Below are positions 25,730 through 35,728 of a stretch of 64,000 nucleotides of DNA, in pieces. The stretch covers positions 1-64,000 of the forward strand of contig JAKSQD010000006.1 in the NCBI GenBank assembly GCA_024404315.1. The letters are read 5' to 3'. This DNA comes from Oscillospiraceae bacterium. GTDB lineage: Bacteria > Bacillota > Clostridia > Oscillospirales > Oscillospiraceae. Below the pieces are notes generated by a model that saw nothing but the letters and a program-made list of their open reading frames with translations, had not been told where the DNA came from and made no database searches. A program made the translations under genes and the position numbers. Position 1 is the stretch's first letter; every line of letters starts with the position of its first letter.

Positions 25730-26644
25730 TTACTTCAACAGCTCGATAGCGGCCTTTAAAGTCTCGGCGTTCTCCACATTGATGGCGGTAGCGGCGGGGA
25801 GAATGCGCTTGATGAGGCCGGTGAGGGTGTTGCCGGGGCCGACTTCCACGAAGGTGTCCACGCCGTCGGCAGCCATATTTTCCACAATGGTCTGCCAGCG
25901 GACGGGGTTTTCCAACTGCATGGAGAGCAGCTCCTTATAACGACCCGCTTCATAGGGCTGGGCGGTGACGTTGGAATAAAGGGGGTATTTGGGGGTGCCG
26001 AACTCCATGGGGGCGAGCACGTCCACCAGACCCACGGCGGCGGAGTGCATAAAGGGGGAGTGGAAAGCGCCTGCCACCTTCAAAGGAATGGCACGTCCGC
26101 CAGCGGCCTTGACCGAAGCACGGAAGGCGGCCATAGAGGAGGACAGACCAGCGCAAACGGTTTGCGCCTCGGAATTGTAGTTGACGGGATAAACCTGGTC
26201 AGCGGCGGCGGCCAGCTCCTCCACCTGGGCGGGGGAGAGCTTGATGACGGCGGTCATACCGGTGGAAACCTCATTGGAAGCGTCCTGCATCAGTTCACCA
26301 CGGCGGCACACCAGGCGGAAAGCGTCCTCCATGGACACAGCGCCGGAGAAGCCCAGGGCGGAAATCTCGCCCACGGAGAAGCCAGCCAGAGCGGAGGGGA
26401 CAATGCCTGCCTCCAGCAGAGCGGAAGCGGCGGCCAGCTCTACGGCGAACATGTCGGGCTGGGTGTTAGAGGTAATGGTCAATTCCTCCTTGGTGCCGGA
26501 AAAGCACTGAGCGGAGGTTTCGGGACGGATGCTGTCGCAGGTATCAAAAACCGCTTTGGCAGCAGCGGAGACTTCGGTCAGCTCCTTGCCCATGCCGGGA
26601 TACTGAGCACCCTGACCGGAAAAAACAAACGCAATCTTTCTCAT
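25730..26644 (-). CDS. fabD: Malonyl-CoA:ACP transacylase
   Basis: This 304-residue protein starts MRKIAFVFSGQGAQYPGMGK, the typical FabD N-terminus. The nucleophile is Ser in AGFSVGEISAL, and the catalytic His is in AFHSPFM. The residue before the nucleophile is Phe rather than the usual His (GHSLGE), which is a variation worth noting. It loads malonyl groups on ACP. AGGAG lies 11 bases before the ATG. Confidence 0.93.
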   Translation of the reverse strand: MRKIAFVFSGQGAQYPGMGKELTEVSAAAKAVFDTCDSIRPETSAQCFSGTKEELTITSNTQPDMFAVELAAASALLEAGIVPSALAGFSVGEISALGFSGAVSMEDAFRLVCRRGELMQDASNEVSTGMTAVIKLSPAQVEELAAAADQVYPVNYNSEAQTVCAGLSSSMAAFRASVKAAGGRAIPLKVAGAFHSPFMHSAAVGLVDVLAPMEFGTPKYPLYSNVTAQPYEAGRYKELLSMQLENPVRWQTIVENMAADGVDTFVEVGPGNTLTGLIKRILPAATAINVENAETLKAAIELLK

Positions 26645-26743
26645 AGGAAGGTAAACTCCTGCAATATAAAGTGAAAAACATACCAAAGGTTCCGGTCATG
26701 CCCGGTTCCCTCGGGAATCAAAAAGAAGGGAGGATAGAAACTA

Positions 26744-26771
26744 ACCTGCGGAAGGTTGCCCATCCGCAGGT
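26744..26771 (-). other. Hairpin between acpP and fabD
   Basis: ACCTGCGGA (26744-26752) and TCCGCAGGT (26763-26771) form a perfect 9-base-pair stem just after the acpP stop. No T-run follows on the minus strand. It may be an RNA processing or partial attenuation site that lets acpP be made in excess. Confidence 0.6.
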
Positions 26772-26794
26772 CTGATTGACTGTTGGTCAGTTGA

Positions 26795-27016
26795 TTACAT
26801 CTTGGACTCAATGAACTTAACCAGCTCACCGATGGAAGCGACCTTCTGGTCCAGCTCCAGCTCGGTGTCCAGCTCTTCCTCCAGCTCCATGACCATCTCG
26901 ACGGTCTCCAGGGAGTCGATGCCCAGAGCCTCGAAGGTGGTGTCCTCGTTCAGCTCGGAAGCGTCGCGGCCAGTGTGGTCAGCCAGAACAGCAATGACTT
27001 TTTCCAGGATATCCAT
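26795..27016 (-). CDS. acpP: Acyl carrier protein
   Basis: This 73-residue acidic four-helix protein carries the phosphopantetheine Ser in GIDSLETVEM (Ser35). It carries acyl chains in type II fatty acid synthesis. AGGAGG lies 8 bases before the ATG. It is the first gene of the operon acpP-fabD-fabG-fabF-(AccB-like)-fabZ, with a strong promoter about 120 bases upstream. No FapR-type operator was recognised. Confidence 0.96.
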   Translation of the reverse strand: MDILEKVIAVLADHTGRDASELNEDTTFEALGIDSLETVEMVMELEEELDTELELDQKVASIGELVKFIESKM

Positions 27017-27139
27017 ATTAGTGTCCTCCTATTGATCTTTTGTTAAAAATAGTATCCATTTTAGCATAGCCGAGAGGGGTCTGAGCCGGAATCTTTCCCT
27101 TCATTGCAACGGTTCAGAAACGCCTCAACTATCAAGAGT

Positions 27140-27168
27140 ATCATAGCCGACATTAAAGCCTTTGTCAA
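27140..27168 (-). promoter_or_regulatory. Promoter of the fatty acid operon
   Basis: Minus strand TTGACA (27163-27168), a 17-base spacer, and TATGAT (27140-27145). The transcript would have a leader of roughly 120 bases. Confidence 0.85.
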
Positions 27169-27255
27169 GTATATCATCAAAAAAGCTTCAACAAATCAGC
27201 TACAATCCCAGGAAAATGACCGATGGTTTTGTGAAAAATTCCTCAGAATGTTACC

Positions 27256-27283
27256 TTGACAAAGTGTTTATCCTTGTTATAAT
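27256..27283 (+). promoter_or_regulatory. Promoter of metK
   Basis: TTGACA (27256-27261), a 16-base spacer, and TATAAT (27278-27283), placed just before the riboswitch. Confidence 0.88.
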
Positions 27284-27302
27284 AGGGATACAACTCAACA
27301 GC

Positions 27303-27398
27303 CTTATCAAGAGTGGTGGAGGGGACGGCCCGTTGAAGCCCGGCAACCTGCCTTGCGGCAAGGTGCCAAATCCGGCGGTATTGTATCGAAAGATGAGG
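27303..27398 (+). promoter_or_regulatory. SAM-I (S-box) riboswitch aptamer
   Basis: The conserved S-box core is present in order: CTTATCAAGAGTGGTGGAG, then GGCCCGTTGAAGCCCGGCAACC, here split as GGCCCGTTGAAGCC and CGGCAACC, then AAGGTGCCAAATCC, and the closing strand GATGAG. CTTATC pairs with GATGAG to form P1. The class binds S-adenosylmethionine and turns off downstream synthesis when SAM is plentiful. It precedes metK, which fits. Confidence 0.96.
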
Positions 27399-27413
27399 AA
27401 TTTTTCCTGCGTT

Positions 27414-27437
27414 CCGCCTGTGCGGGGCGTTTTTTTA
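27414..27437 (+). terminator. Expression-platform terminator of the SAM riboswitch
   Basis: A short GC-rich hairpin (CGCC...GGCG) is followed by TTTTTTT. A competing AGGAATTTTTCCT hairpin lies between it and the aptamer. This fits control by transcription attenuation. Confidence 0.7.
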
Positions 27438-27555
27438 TGCGCTGCCGCTCCCACAAAGGCTGTATTTGCAGAGGCTGTGTGCCTCGAACCAATTCGCAAT
27501 TCCGAATTGAAATTGGTTTCCCATCGTTTCTGAAACATAGAAAGGACAAGCAAAG

Positions 27556-28737
27556 ATGAATCACCGTATTTTTACCTCTGAATCTGTTACCGAGGGACAT
27601 CCCGATAAGCTCTGTGACCAGGTTTCTGACGCTGTTCTGGACGCCATCATGGAACAGGATCCCATGGGTCGTGTGGCCTGCGAGACCGTCACCAACACCG
27701 GCTTTGTGCTGGTGACTGGCGAAATTTCCACCACCGCACAGCTGGATATTCCCGCTATTGTCAAGCGCACCGTCGATAAAATTGGTTACAACAAGCCCGA
27801 ATATGGCTTTGACGTGAATTCCATCGCCGTCATGACCTCCCTGGAGAAGCAGTCCCCCGACATCGCTATGGGCGTGAACAATTCCTTTGAATACAAGGCA
27901 GACGGCGCAGACGAGGCCGACCTCATCGGCGCTGGCGACCAGGGCATGATGTTTGGCTACGCCTGCCGAGAGACCAAGGAGTTGATGCCCGCTCCCATCG
28001 CCCTGGCGCATAACCTCACCCTGGGTCTGGCCGCCAAGCGTAAGAGCGGCGAGCTGGCCTGGCTGCGTCCCGACGGCAAGAGCCAGGTGACGGTGGCCTA
28101 CGACGAAAACGGCCATGTGGAATGGTGTCCCGCCATCGTGGTTTCCACCCAGCATGACCCCGATATTTCCCACAAGGATTTGACCGAGGCCATCCTGGAG
28201 GAGGTCATCCGCCCCAATCTGCCCAAGCGTTATATCCGTCCCGAGACCAAAATCTACGTCAATCCCACTGGCCGCTTTGTGGTTGGTGGACCCGTTGGTG
28301 ATGCTGGCCTGACCGGTCGTAAGATTATTGTGGATACCTACGGCGGAGCAGCTGCACACGGTGGCGGCGCTTTCTCCGGCAAGGATCCCACCAAGGTGGA
28401 TCGTTCCGCCGCTTATATGGCTCGTTACGCAGCCAAGAATCTGGTTGCCGCAGGTCTGGCCGAGAAGTGCCAGCTTCAGCTGGCCTATGCCATCGGTGTG
28501 GCTCGCCCGGTCTCCGTCCTGGTGGATACCATGGGCACCGGTGTCATGAGTGACGAGAAGCTCTCCGGCATCGTCAACGAGGTCTTTGACCTGCGTCCCG
28601 CTTCCATCATCCGCACCTTGAACCTGCGCCGCCCCATCTACGAGCAGACCGCCGCTTATGGTCACATGGGTCGTCCTGACCTGGATCTGCCCTGGGAGCG
28701 CCTCGACCGTGTGGAAACCCTCAAGGCTTATCTGTAA
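27556..28737 (+). CDS. metK: S-adenosylmethionine synthetase
   Basis: This 393-residue enzyme starts [22 protein letters not shown], with the ATP-binding [17 protein letters not shown] is the methionine/ATP site and [16 protein letters not shown] the P-loop-like motif. It makes SAM from methionine and ATP. GAAAGGACAAGCAAAG precedes the ATG. It is controlled by the SAM-I riboswitch about 150 bases upstream and ends at a strong terminator, so it is monocistronic. Confidence 0.97.
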   Translation: MNHRIFTSESVTEGHPDKLCDQVSDAVLDAIMEQDPMGRVACETVTNTGFVLVTGEISTTAQLDIPAIVKRTVDKIGYNKPEYGFDVNSIAVMTSLEKQSPDIAMGVNNSFEYKADGADEADLIGAGDQGMMFGYACRETKELMPAPIALAHNLTLGLAAKRKSGELAWLRPDGKSQVTVAYDENGHVEWCPAIVVSTQHDPDISHKDLTEAILEEVIRPNLPKRYIRPETKIYVNPTGRFVVGGPVGDAGLTGRKIIVDTYGGAAAHGGGAFSGKDPTKVDRSAAYMARYAAKNLVAAGLAEKCQLQLAYAIGVARPVSVLVDTMGTGVMSDEKLSGIVNEVFDLRPASIIRTLNLRRPIYEQTAAYGHMGRPDLDLPWERLDRVETLKAYL

Positions 28738-28763
28738 TGTGTTGATAGCCCCTTAAAAGCATA

Positions 28764-28809
28764 GAAAACCGCTGAATCTCTCCTGTTTTGGAGAAAATCA
28801 GCGGTTTTT
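28764..28809. terminator. Bidirectional terminator between metK and dnaJ
   Basis: AAAACCGCTGA (28765-28775) pairs with TCAGCGGTTTT, with T-run and A-run flanks suited to both converging genes. Confidence 0.9.
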
Positions 28810-28850
28810 GCGTTTGATGCGTCAAATTGGTCTGCGCTGAACAAGGGGGG

Positions 28851-30005
28851 TCAGCTAAACAGCCCCTTTTTCTTCTTGCCCTTGGAGGGAGCCTTGCCGT
28901 TCATCACGTCGTCGAAGTTCTGCAACGCCTCACGCTGGGCGGTGGTCAGGTTGGTGGGAACCTGGACGGTGACAGTTACCCACTGGTCGCCCTTGCCGTC
29001 GTCACGGAGGTGGGGCACGCCCTGCCCTCTCAGGCGGAATTGAGCGCCGGGCTGCGTGCCTGCGGGCAGCTTATATTTCACCTTGCCGTGAACGGTGGGG
29101 ATTTCCAGTTCAGCGCCCAGAGCGGCCTCGGCAAAGGAAATGGTCTGACGATAGTAAATATCAGAGCCGTCACGCTCAAAACGGCTGTCGGGACGCACGG
29201 CGATGAACACAATCAAGTCACCATTGGGGCCGTGGTTCTTGCCAGCGTCGCCCGCACCACGGACGGAAATCCGCTGACCGTCGTCGATACCGGCGGGAAT
29301 CTTGACGTTAATCTTCTTGCGCTTGTAGACCTTGCCCTTGCCACGGCAGGAGCGGCAGGGATTGTCGATGATTTGGCCGGTGCCACGGCAGCGGGAGCAG
29401 GCACGCTGGGTTTGCATCACGCCGAAGGCGGTGCGCTGCTGCACCATGACCACGCCGGAGCCTTGACACTCGGGGCAGGTCTGGGGCTGAGAGCCGTCGG
29501 CGCAGCCGGAGCCGGAGCATTCGGGGCAGTCCTCCAGGCGCTTGACCTCCACTTCCTTCTCGGTGCCCTTGATGGCCTCCATGAAGTCAATGGTTAGATC
29601 GGCACGCAGGCTCTCGCCCTTCTGGGGGGCGTTGGGGTTGCGGGTCTGCTGGCCGCCGAAGCCGCCAAAGCCGCCGAAACCGCCTCCTCCGCCAAAGATG
29701 GAGGAGAAGATATCGCCCATATCAAAGCCGTCAAAACCGGCTCCGCCAGCGCTTGCGCCTGCGCCATAGTTGGGATCCACACCGGCAAAGCCGAACTGGT
29801 CATAACGGGCTTTTTTCTGCTCGTCAGAGAGGATTTCGTAGGCTTCATTGGCCTCTTTGAATTTGGCCTCGGCTTCGGTGTCGCCGGGGTTCATGTCGGG
29901 ATGGTATTTCTTGGCCAGCTTGCGGTAAGCCCGCTTAATCTGATCCTGAGAGGCGCTTTTGTCTACGCCCAGCACCTCGTAATAGTCACGTTTTTCTTCT
30001 GCCAT
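28851..30005 (-). CDS. dnaJ: Chaperone DnaJ (Hsp40)
   Basis: This 384-residue protein has a J domain with HPD ([11 protein letters not shown]), a Gly/Phe-rich linker ([13 protein letters not shown], about residues 100-115), and four zinc-binding CxxCxGxG repeats ([32 protein letters not shown]). It stimulates the DnaK ATPase and delivers substrates. It is the last gene of the hrcA-grpE-dnaK-dnaJ cluster but lies 407 bases from dnaK, so it may have a second promoter. Confidence 0.97.
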   Translation of the reverse strand: MAEEKRDYYEVLGVDKSASQDQIKRAYRKLAKKYHPDMNPGDTEAEAKFKEANEAYEILSDEQKKARYDQFGFAGVDPNYGAGASAGGAGFDGFDMGDIFSSIFGGGGGFGGFGGFGGQQTRNPNAPQKGESLRADLTIDFMEAIKGTEKEVEVKRLEDCPECSGSGCADGSQPQTCPECQGSGVVMVQQRTAFGVMQTQRACSRCRGTGQIIDNPCRSCRGKGKVYKRKKINVKIPAGIDDGQRISVRGAGDAGKNHGPNGDLIVFIAVRPDSRFERDGSDIYYRQTISFAEAALGAELEIPTVHGKVKYKLPAGTQPGAQFRLRGQGVPHLRDDGKGDQWVTVTVQVPTNLTTAQREALQNFDDVMNGKAPSKGKKKKGLFS

Positions 30006-30294
30006 AGTTCATCAACTCCAAAATGAGTTAGTCGCTTTGTTTCTCTTGTTTCGAATGGGGTGTGGCTGAGGAAAGTACCTCAGTAGCTTCCCATCTTCAC
30101 AAACACCTTTGTCAGATAGCCGGGCAGAGGGCATTTTTCCTCCACCTGAGACTTCACGGTGCTGTTTTTGTCGGTTTTTGGGGGAAATTCATTCAAGCGT
30201 CTCAAATAATGTATCATAACTATCAAAAATCTCAATTCTGCCCGAACTGGGGCGTTTTTCATCCGAAATACAACGTTTCAATAATCCCAAACAA
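30006..30294 (-). other. Gap between dnaK and dnaJ
   Basis: About 290 bases with no convincing gene. A 60-codon minus-strand ORF (30080-30262) has no ribosome binding site. A TATGAT near 30210 could be a weak -10 box for dnaJ, without a good -35. No CIRCE copy is seen here. Confidence 0.4.
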
Positions 30295-30322
30295 GGGACG
30301 AAGCCAAAACCGGCCTCGCCCC
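30295..30322 (-). other. Hairpin after dnaK, possible partial terminator
   Basis: GGGACGAAGCC and GGCCTCGCCCC pair with a few G-T pairs around a 6-base loop. The minus-strand flank TTGTTTGGG is only weakly T-rich, so termination may be incomplete. Confidence 0.5.
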
Positions 30323-30412
30323 TGTTGTTATTTTGCTTATTTTGGGAGCGTTGAGCGGAAAGTCAGCACAAATAACGCTTTTTTCTCCACTTTTTCTGCT
30401 CCACACTCAAAC

Positions 30413-32254
30413 TCAGTCGTCCATGACCTCATAGTCAGCGTCCTGATAGTCGCCGCCGTTGTTGCCGCCCTGATAGCCAGCGCCAGCGTTGGGGTCATAA
30501 CCCTGAGGGCCGCCCTGGGGGTTGGCCTGCTGGTACATCTTGGCGGAGATGTCATAGAAGGTCTTGGTCAGCTCTTCGGTGGCGGCCTTGATGGCGGCGG
30601 TGTCGCTGCCCTTCAGAGCGTCCTGGAGCTTGTTCTTGCCAGCTTCGATGGCGGACTTGTCGGTGGGGTTGATCTTGTCGCCGTTCTCAGAAATCATCTG
30701 CTCGGCCTGATAGACCAGCTGCTCGCCCTGGTTGCGGGTGTCAACCTCTTCCTTGCGCTTTGCGTCCTCGGCGGCATACTGCTCTGCCTCACGGACAGCC
30801 TTATCAATGTCCTCCTTGGAGAGGTTGGAGGAAGCGGTGATGGTGATGTTCTGCTCACGACCAGTGCCCTTGTCGGTGGCGGTGACGTTGACAATGCCGT
30901 TTGCGTCGATGTCGAAGGTGACTTCAATCTGAGGCACACCACGGCGGGCGGGAGCGATGCCGTCCAGGTGGAACTTGCCCAGGGTCTTGTTATAAGCGGC
31001 CATATCACGCTCGCCCTGGAGGACATGAACCTCAACAGAGGTCTGGTTATCCGCAGCGGTGGAGAAGATCTGGCTCTTCTTGACGGGAATGGTGGTGTTG
31101 CGGTCAATCAGGCGGGTGAAGATACCGCCCATGGTCTCAATACCCAGGGAGAGGGGAGTGACGTCCAGCAGCAGCAGACCCTTGACGTCGCCGCCCAGAA
31201 CGCCGCCCTGAATGGCTGCGCCGATGGCCACGCACTCGTCAGGGTTGATGCCTTTGAAGCCTTCCTGGCCGGTAATCTTCTTGACAGCCTCCTGAACAGC
31301 AGGGATACGGGAGGAGCCGCCGACCAGCAGAACCTTGTTGATTTCACTGGGAGACAGGCCAGCGTCACTCAGAGCCTGACGGACAGGACCCATGGTGGCG
31401 TTGACCAGATGTGCGGTCAGCTCGTTGAACTTGGCACGGGTCAGGGTGACATCCAGATGCTTGGGGCCGGTTGCGTCAGCGGTGATATAGGGCAGGTTGA
31501 TGTTGGAGGTGGTCACGCCGGACAGCTCAATCTTAGCCTTTTCAGCGGCTTCCTTCAAGCGCTGGATGGCAACCTTATCATTGGAGAGGTTGATGCCCTC
31601 AGCACGCTGGAATTCAGCAATCAGGTAGTCCATGATGCACTTGTCGAAGTCATCGCCGCCCAGACGGTTGTTACCAGCGGTGGCCAGAACCTCAATGACA
31701 CCGTCGTCGATGTCCAGGATGGAAACGTCGAAGGTACCGCCGCCCAGGTCATAGACCATAATCTTCTGAGCGTCTTCCTTGTCAGCGCCGTAAGCCAGAG
31801 CAGCGGCGGTGGGCTCGTTGATGATGCGCTTGACCTCCAGACCGGCAATTTTGCCTGCGTCCTTGGTGGCCTGACGCTGTGCGTCGGTGAAGTAAGCGGG
31901 AACGGTGATGACGGCCTCCGTGACCTTCTCGCCCAGATAGCCCTCAGCATCGGCCTTCAGCTTCTGGAGCACCATAGCGGAGATTTCCTGGGGGGTGTAG
32001 CCCTTGCCGCTGATGTTGACACGGTAGTTAGAGCCCATCTCACGCTTGATGGAGCTGACGGTGCGGTCGGGGTTGGTGATGGCCTGGCGCTTGGCGACCT
32101 GACCCACCATGCGCTCGCCGTCCTTGGAGAAAGCAACGACAGAGGGGGTGGTGCGGTTGCCCTCGGCATTGGCGATGACAACAGGCTCGCCAGCCTCCAT
32201 AACGGCAACGCAGGAATTGGTAGTACCCAGGTCGATACCGATGATCTTAGACAT
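30413..32254 (-). CDS. dnaK: Chaperone DnaK (Hsp70)
   Basis: This 613-residue protein starts [20 protein letters not shown], the Hsp70 phosphate-1 motif. [28 protein letters not shown] and [13 protein letters not shown] complete the ATPase domain; the [11 protein letters not shown] linker region and substrate-binding domain follow. The C-terminal tail is rich in Gly, Asn and Gln and ends YEVMDD. It is transcribed with hrcA and grpE and controlled by the upstream CIRCE element. Confidence 0.98.
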   Translation of the reverse strand: MSKIIGIDLGTTNSCVAVMEAGEPVVIANAEGNRTTPSVVAFSKDGERMVGQVAKRQAITNPDRTVSSIKREMGSNYRVNISGKGYTPQEISAMVLQKLKADAEGYLGEKVTEAVITVPAYFTDAQRQATKDAGKIAGLEVKRIINEPTAAALAYGADKEDAQKIMVYDLGGGTFDVSILDIDDGVIEVLATAGNNRLGGDDFDKCIMDYLIAEFQRAEGINLSNDKVAIQRLKEAAEKAKIELSGVTTSNINLPYITADATGPKHLDVTLTRAKFNELTAHLVNATMGPVRQALSDAGLSPSEINKVLLVGGSSRIPAVQEAVKKITGQEGFKGINPDECVAIGAAIQGGVLGGDVKGLLLLDVTPLSLGIETMGGIFTRLIDRNTTIPVKKSQIFSTAADNQTSVEVHVLQGERDMAAYNKTLGKFHLDGIAPARRGVPQIEVTFDIDANGIVNVTATDKGTGREQNITITASSNLSKEDIDKAVREAEQYAAEDAKRKEEVDTRNQGEQLVYQAEQMISENGDKINPTDKSAIEAGKNKLQDALKGSDTAAIKAATEELTKTFYDISAKMYQQANPQGGPQGYDPNAGAGYQGGNNGGDYQDADYEVMDD

Positions 32255-32328
32255 AATGTTTGCCTCCTAATATAAGAAAGATATTTTTTAACAAATGGAA
32301 CTTCCCGTGTGGGAAAGAGGATAAGCGG

Positions 32329-32859
32329 TTAGTTTGCGACCTGCACCATGGCAAAGCGGATGACCTTATCGCCCATCTTAAAGCCGGTCTGGAAGCAGGC
32401 GGCGACGACATTTTCACCCAGCTCGGGGTTATCAATGTGCATCACGGCGTTGTGCAGGTTGGGGTCAAAGGGCTGACCCACGGCCTCAATGGGATGAATA
32501 TCCAGGCTCTCCAGAACCGCCTTGAGCTGGTTCATGGTCATTTCCACGCCCTTGAGGAAGGCTTCATCCTCGGTGCCCTGCGCCAGTGCCCGCTCCAGGT
32601 TGTCGTAAACGGGGAGGAACTTCTGGGCGGCATCTGCCTTGGCGTTGGAATAGGCCTCGGTTTTTTCCTTGGCGCTGCGGCGGCGGAAGTTATCATATTC
32701 CGCTCTCAGGTAGAGATAAGCATTGTCCTTTTCCTTGAGAGCCTTTTGAGCTTCCTCCAGGGGATCGGGCTGCTTGGTCTCTGCGGCAGGCTCCTGAGCG
32801 GCAGCCTGTTCTTCCTTCACTTCCTCAGCGGAAGGAGCGGTCTTGTTCTCGTTATCCAT
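32329..32859 (-). CDS. grpE: Nucleotide exchange factor GrpE
   Basis: This 176-residue protein has a disordered acidic N-terminus, a long coiled coil (about 40-90, AYLYLRAEYDNFRRRSAKEK), and a C-terminal beta domain with VGQPFDPNLHNAVMH and VIRFAMVQVAN. It releases ADP from DnaK. The ATG at 32859 has AGGAGG 6 bases upstream and is preferred over an earlier in-frame ATG that would overlap hrcA. Confidence 0.95.
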   Translation of the reverse strand: MDNENKTAPSAEEVKEEQAAAQEPAAETKQPDPLEEAQKALKEKDNAYLYLRAEYDNFRRRSAKEKTEAYSNAKADAAQKFLPVYDNLERALAQGTEDEAFLKGVEMTMNQLKAVLESLDIHPIEAVGQPFDPNLHNAVMHIDNPELGENVVAACFQTGFKMGDKVIRFAMVQVAN

Positions 32860-32894
32860 TCTAAACCTCCTGAATGGGGATTTTCTGTGTTTTT

Positions 32895-33989
32895 TCATGT
32901 TTCATCCTCGTTCCGTGGAGGATTCAGACCCTTCAGCTCCATCTGACCCGGAAGCTCGGCTCCGGGGGAATTGCCGAACAGTCTGCTGAGATTATCCGCC
33001 ATATAACTAAGTTTGGCGGTGATTTTGGCATAATCCATTCTGGTGGGACCCACAACGCCAATCACGCCCTGCATCCCGTCGCCGATGTCGTAGCTGGCGA
33101 GAACCACGCTGGTGTCTTTCAGCTCATCGGCCACGTTTTCCGGTCCGATGAGCACCCGGGTCTGGCTGTCCCCGTGGAAGGGAAGCATACCGGAGAGGCT
33201 TTCGTCATCGGCCAGGTAGCTCATGAGCTTGTGGGCTTTTTCCACATCCTGATATTCGGGATGCTCCAGAAGGTGTCTTGCTCCGGCGGTGTGGATGCTG
33301 CTGCATTCGGCATCCTGGAGCACATCCATGGCGAAGGAGACCACCAGGGAAATCAGTCCATAGGAGCTTCCGGCGGCCTTGCGAGCGGTCTCCATCAGGT
33401 CGGTGCTGAACTCGTTCAGGGTTTTGCCGGTGAAGGAGGTGTTCAGCAGGGCGTTGAGCAGCTGGAGCTGTGGCTCGGTGATATCGCTGGGCAGGTGGAA
33501 GAGCTTGTTTTTGACCACGTTGGTGTTGGTCATGGCCACGCAGATAAAAGAGCTTTGGTCAATCATCAGCAGGTCATACCGGTTGATGGTCACTCGTTCC
33601 CGTCCGGCGGCCAGGGCGAAGGAGGGATAATTGGTGAACTGGCTGACCAGCTTACCCGCCTGGTCAATCACCCGGTCGAGCTCCCGCATTTTCAGGTGGA
33701 GGGATTCGTTGATGCGTTCGGTCTCCTGAATGCTGAGTTTGTGTTCTTCCATCAGCTCGTTGACATAGATGCGGTAGCCTTTGGGACTGGGGATGCGTCC
33801 GGCGGAGGTGTGGGGCTGTTCCAGATAGCCCTGTTTTTCCAGCGCTGCCATATCGTTGCGGATGGTGGCGGAGGAACAGTCCAGTTGAGCCAGCTTGGCG
33901 ATGGCCTTGGAACCGACCGGCTCGGCGGTCTCGATATAGTATTCCACGATGGCTCGCAAAATACGCTTCCGGCGGGGAGTGAGTTCCAT
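32895..33989 (-). CDS. hrcA: Heat-inducible transcription repressor HrcA
   Basis: This 364-residue protein begins with a winged-helix region (RKRILRAIVEYYIETAEPVGSKAI, positions 6-30) and CSSATIRNDMAALEKQGYLEQPHTSAGRIPS, both hallmarks of HrcA. It represses the hrcA and groE operons by binding CIRCE, with GroEL as co-chaperone in known systems. It is the first gene of the operon, and a CIRCE element lies 25 bases before its start, so it is probably autoregulated. Confidence 0.97.
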   Translation of the reverse strand: MELTPRRKRILRAIVEYYIETAEPVGSKAIAKLAQLDCSSATIRNDMAALEKQGYLEQPHTSAGRIPSPKGYRIYVNELMEEHKLSIQETERINESLHLKMRELDRVIDQAGKLVSQFTNYPSFALAAGRERVTINRYDLLMIDQSSFICVAMTNTNVVKNKLFHLPSDITEPQLQLLNALLNTSFTGKTLNEFSTDLMETARKAAGSSYGLISLVVSFAMDVLQDAECSSIHTAGARHLLEHPEYQDVEKAHKLMSYLADDESLSGMLPFHGDSQTRVLIGPENVADELKDTSVVLASYDIGDGMQGVIGVVGPTRMDYAKITAKLSYMADNLSRLFGNSPGAELPGQMELKGLNPPRNEDET

Positions 33990-34013
33990 GGGTTCGCCTC
34001 TTCTCTGGGTGGT

Positions 34014-34040
34014 TTAGCACTCGTTTCTCCTAAGTGCTAA
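34014..34040. promoter_or_regulatory. CIRCE operator
   Basis: TTAGCACTC, a 9-base spacer, and AAGTGCTAA. It differs from the perfect CIRCE inverted repeat (GAGTGCTAA) at one base. It lies just downstream of the hrcA promoter, as in other Firmicutes. Confidence 0.95.
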
Positions 34041-34044
34041 AAGT

Positions 34045-34073
34045 ACTATAGCACCGCCGGTTTTAAATGTCAA
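34045..34073 (-). promoter_or_regulatory. Promoter of the hrcA-grpE-dnaK operon
   Basis: Minus strand TTGACA (34068-34073), a 17-base spacer, and TATAGT (34045-34050). Confidence 0.9.
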
Positions 34074-34207
34074 CAGCTAAATTATGAAATAAGTGTAAAG
34101 AGAAGCGGATAGAAAGCGCAAGGAACGGGGATTCTCTGCTTCGTGGCCGTCTGTATGCGGCCAGGCAACAGACAAAGGGAAAGCGGTCGAGCGGCAGAGC
34201 CGCACCG

Positions 34208-34239
34208 AAAAAAAGTCTCTGCCTTTTTCAGACAGAGAC
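34208..34239 (-). terminator. Terminator of folC
   Basis: GTCTCTG (34215-34221) pairs with CAGAGAC (34233-34239); the minus strand continues with TTTTTTT. Confidence 0.9.
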
Positions 34240-34270
34240 AGATAGTGCTAATTGGTTCTGTATCCCACGG

Positions 34271-35539
34271 TCAGTGCAGCTCATTGACGGCGCATCTCAC
34301 GTCACCGGAGAAGTATAGCGTACCCAAAGCGCAGATGGGGCCGCCCTTTGCCAGCTGATAAGCCAGCTCCACGCCCTCCCGGATGCTGGGAGCGGCGACG
34401 GCCTCCAAGCCACGGATGGTCAGATGCTCGGCGAGGGTTTCGGCGGCCATGGCGCGGGGATTGTTGGCTGCCACCGTGACAAAGCGTTCCGCCAGGGGAG
34501 CCAACAGGTTGAGCATATCGGTGATGTCTTTGTCTGCCATCACGGAGAAGAGGAAGGTGAACTTCTGGTCGGGGAAGCTCTGGCGCAGGCTTTCCACGGT
34601 GGCTTTCATGCCGTGGGCGTTGTGGGAGCCGTCCAGCAGGAAGGGAGGCTCCCGGCGCAGCAGCTCAAAGCGTCCCGGCCACTGAACCGCTTTCAAGCCC
34701 TCTCGGATAGAGAGCTCCGGCACGTCCCAGCCATGCTGCCGGAGGAGCTGGAGAGCGGTCACGGCGAGGGCGGCGTTTTTGGGCTGATAGGAGCCGATGA
34801 GGGGGATTTCCAGGTTGTGCAGCTCCTCAAAGTCAAAGGTAATGCCGTCCAGAGAGGTCTTTTTCACCGTCAGATGGTCAAAATTGACGATCTTCAAGGG
34901 AGAACGATGCTCTTTGCAGGCACGGATAATCACCTCGTCGGCCTCGGGTGCGCCGCCGTAATAGGCCACACAGCCGCCGTCCTTGATGATACCGGCCTTG
35001 GCGGAGGCGATGTCAGCCAGCGTGGGGCCGAGCTCCTTGACATGATCCATGCCCAGGGCGGTGATGACGGCGCATTCCGGCACGGAGATGACGTTGGTGG
35101 AATCCAGAGTGCCGCCCAGACCCACCTCCAAAACCACAATGTCACAGCGCTGCTGCAAGAAGTACAAGAAGGCGATGGCGGTAATCATCTCGAATTCGGT
35201 GGGGGTATCGGTCATGCTGTCGGCCTTCTGACGAATGACATCCACCACCCGTTCCAAAGCGGCATCACTGATGGGCAAGCCGTTGACCTGAATGCGCTCA
35301 TTAAAGCGGTTGATGTAAGGAGAGGTATACAGACCCACCCGGTAGCCGCTGTGACGCAGACAGCTGGCAATCATGGCGGAGGTGCTGCCCTTGCCGTTGG
35401 TTCCGGCAACGTGGACAAATTTTAGCTTGCGTTCGGGGTTGCCCAGTGCGGTCAGCAGCGCACGGGTGCGGCTGAGGCCGGGTTTGCGCTTCTGCCACTT
35501 GACCGAGTGGATATATTCCAGGGTGGATTCATAACTCAT
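34271..35539 (-). CDS. folC: Folylpolyglutamate synthase / dihydrofolate synthase
   Basis: This 422-residue Mur-ligase-like protein has the P-loop VAGTNGKGSTSAMIA near residue 45, GLYTSPYINRFNERIQVNG, and EVGLGGTLDSTNVI. It adds glutamate to folates and may also make dihydrofolate from dihydropteroate. The end domain has LLDGSHNAHGMKATVESL. It stands alone between the heat-shock operon and the sulfur genes and has its own terminator. Confidence 0.95.
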   Translation of the reverse strand: MSYESTLEYIHSVKWQKRKPGLSRTRALLTALGNPERKLKFVHVAGTNGKGSTSAMIASCLRHSGYRVGLYTSPYINRFNERIQVNGLPISDAALERVVDVIRQKADSMTDTPTEFEMITAIAFLYFLQQRCDIVVLEVGLGGTLDSTNVISVPECAVITALGMDHVKELGPTLADIASAKAGIIKDGGCVAYYGGAPEADEVIIRACKEHRSPLKIVNFDHLTVKKTSLDGITFDFEELHNLEIPLIGSYQPKNAALAVTALQLLRQHGWDVPELSIREGLKAVQWPGRFELLRREPPFLLDGSHNAHGMKATVESLRQSFPDQKFTFLFSVMADKDITDMLNLLAPLAERFVTVAANNPRAMAAETLAEHLTIRGLEAVAAPSIREGVELAYQLAKGGPICALGTLYFSGDVRCAVNELH

Positions 35540-35728
35540 AACAAACTACCTCTTCGAATCGGTTCAGGGGAGAACCGGTCTCTTTTTCTCTGTTTCAAGC
35601 CTATTATGTTGGATTGTTATTTTTTTGTCAATAAGCAGACTGACAGGAAACGGAAGGGGATTTTCGCTCATCATGATTCATTTTTTCCAGTTACAGGGGA
35701 AAAGGAACAGAGAAAGACGCAGCCGGAC

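Noticed and set aside
30080..30262. 60-codon minus-strand ORF between dnaK and dnaJ
   Set aside because: No ribosome binding site before its start and no family resemblance.
30062..32275. 737-codon plus-strand frame opposite dnaK
   Set aside because: Shadow of dnaK caused by its codon bias; the product is low-complexity Gly/Val/Asp sequence without domain features.
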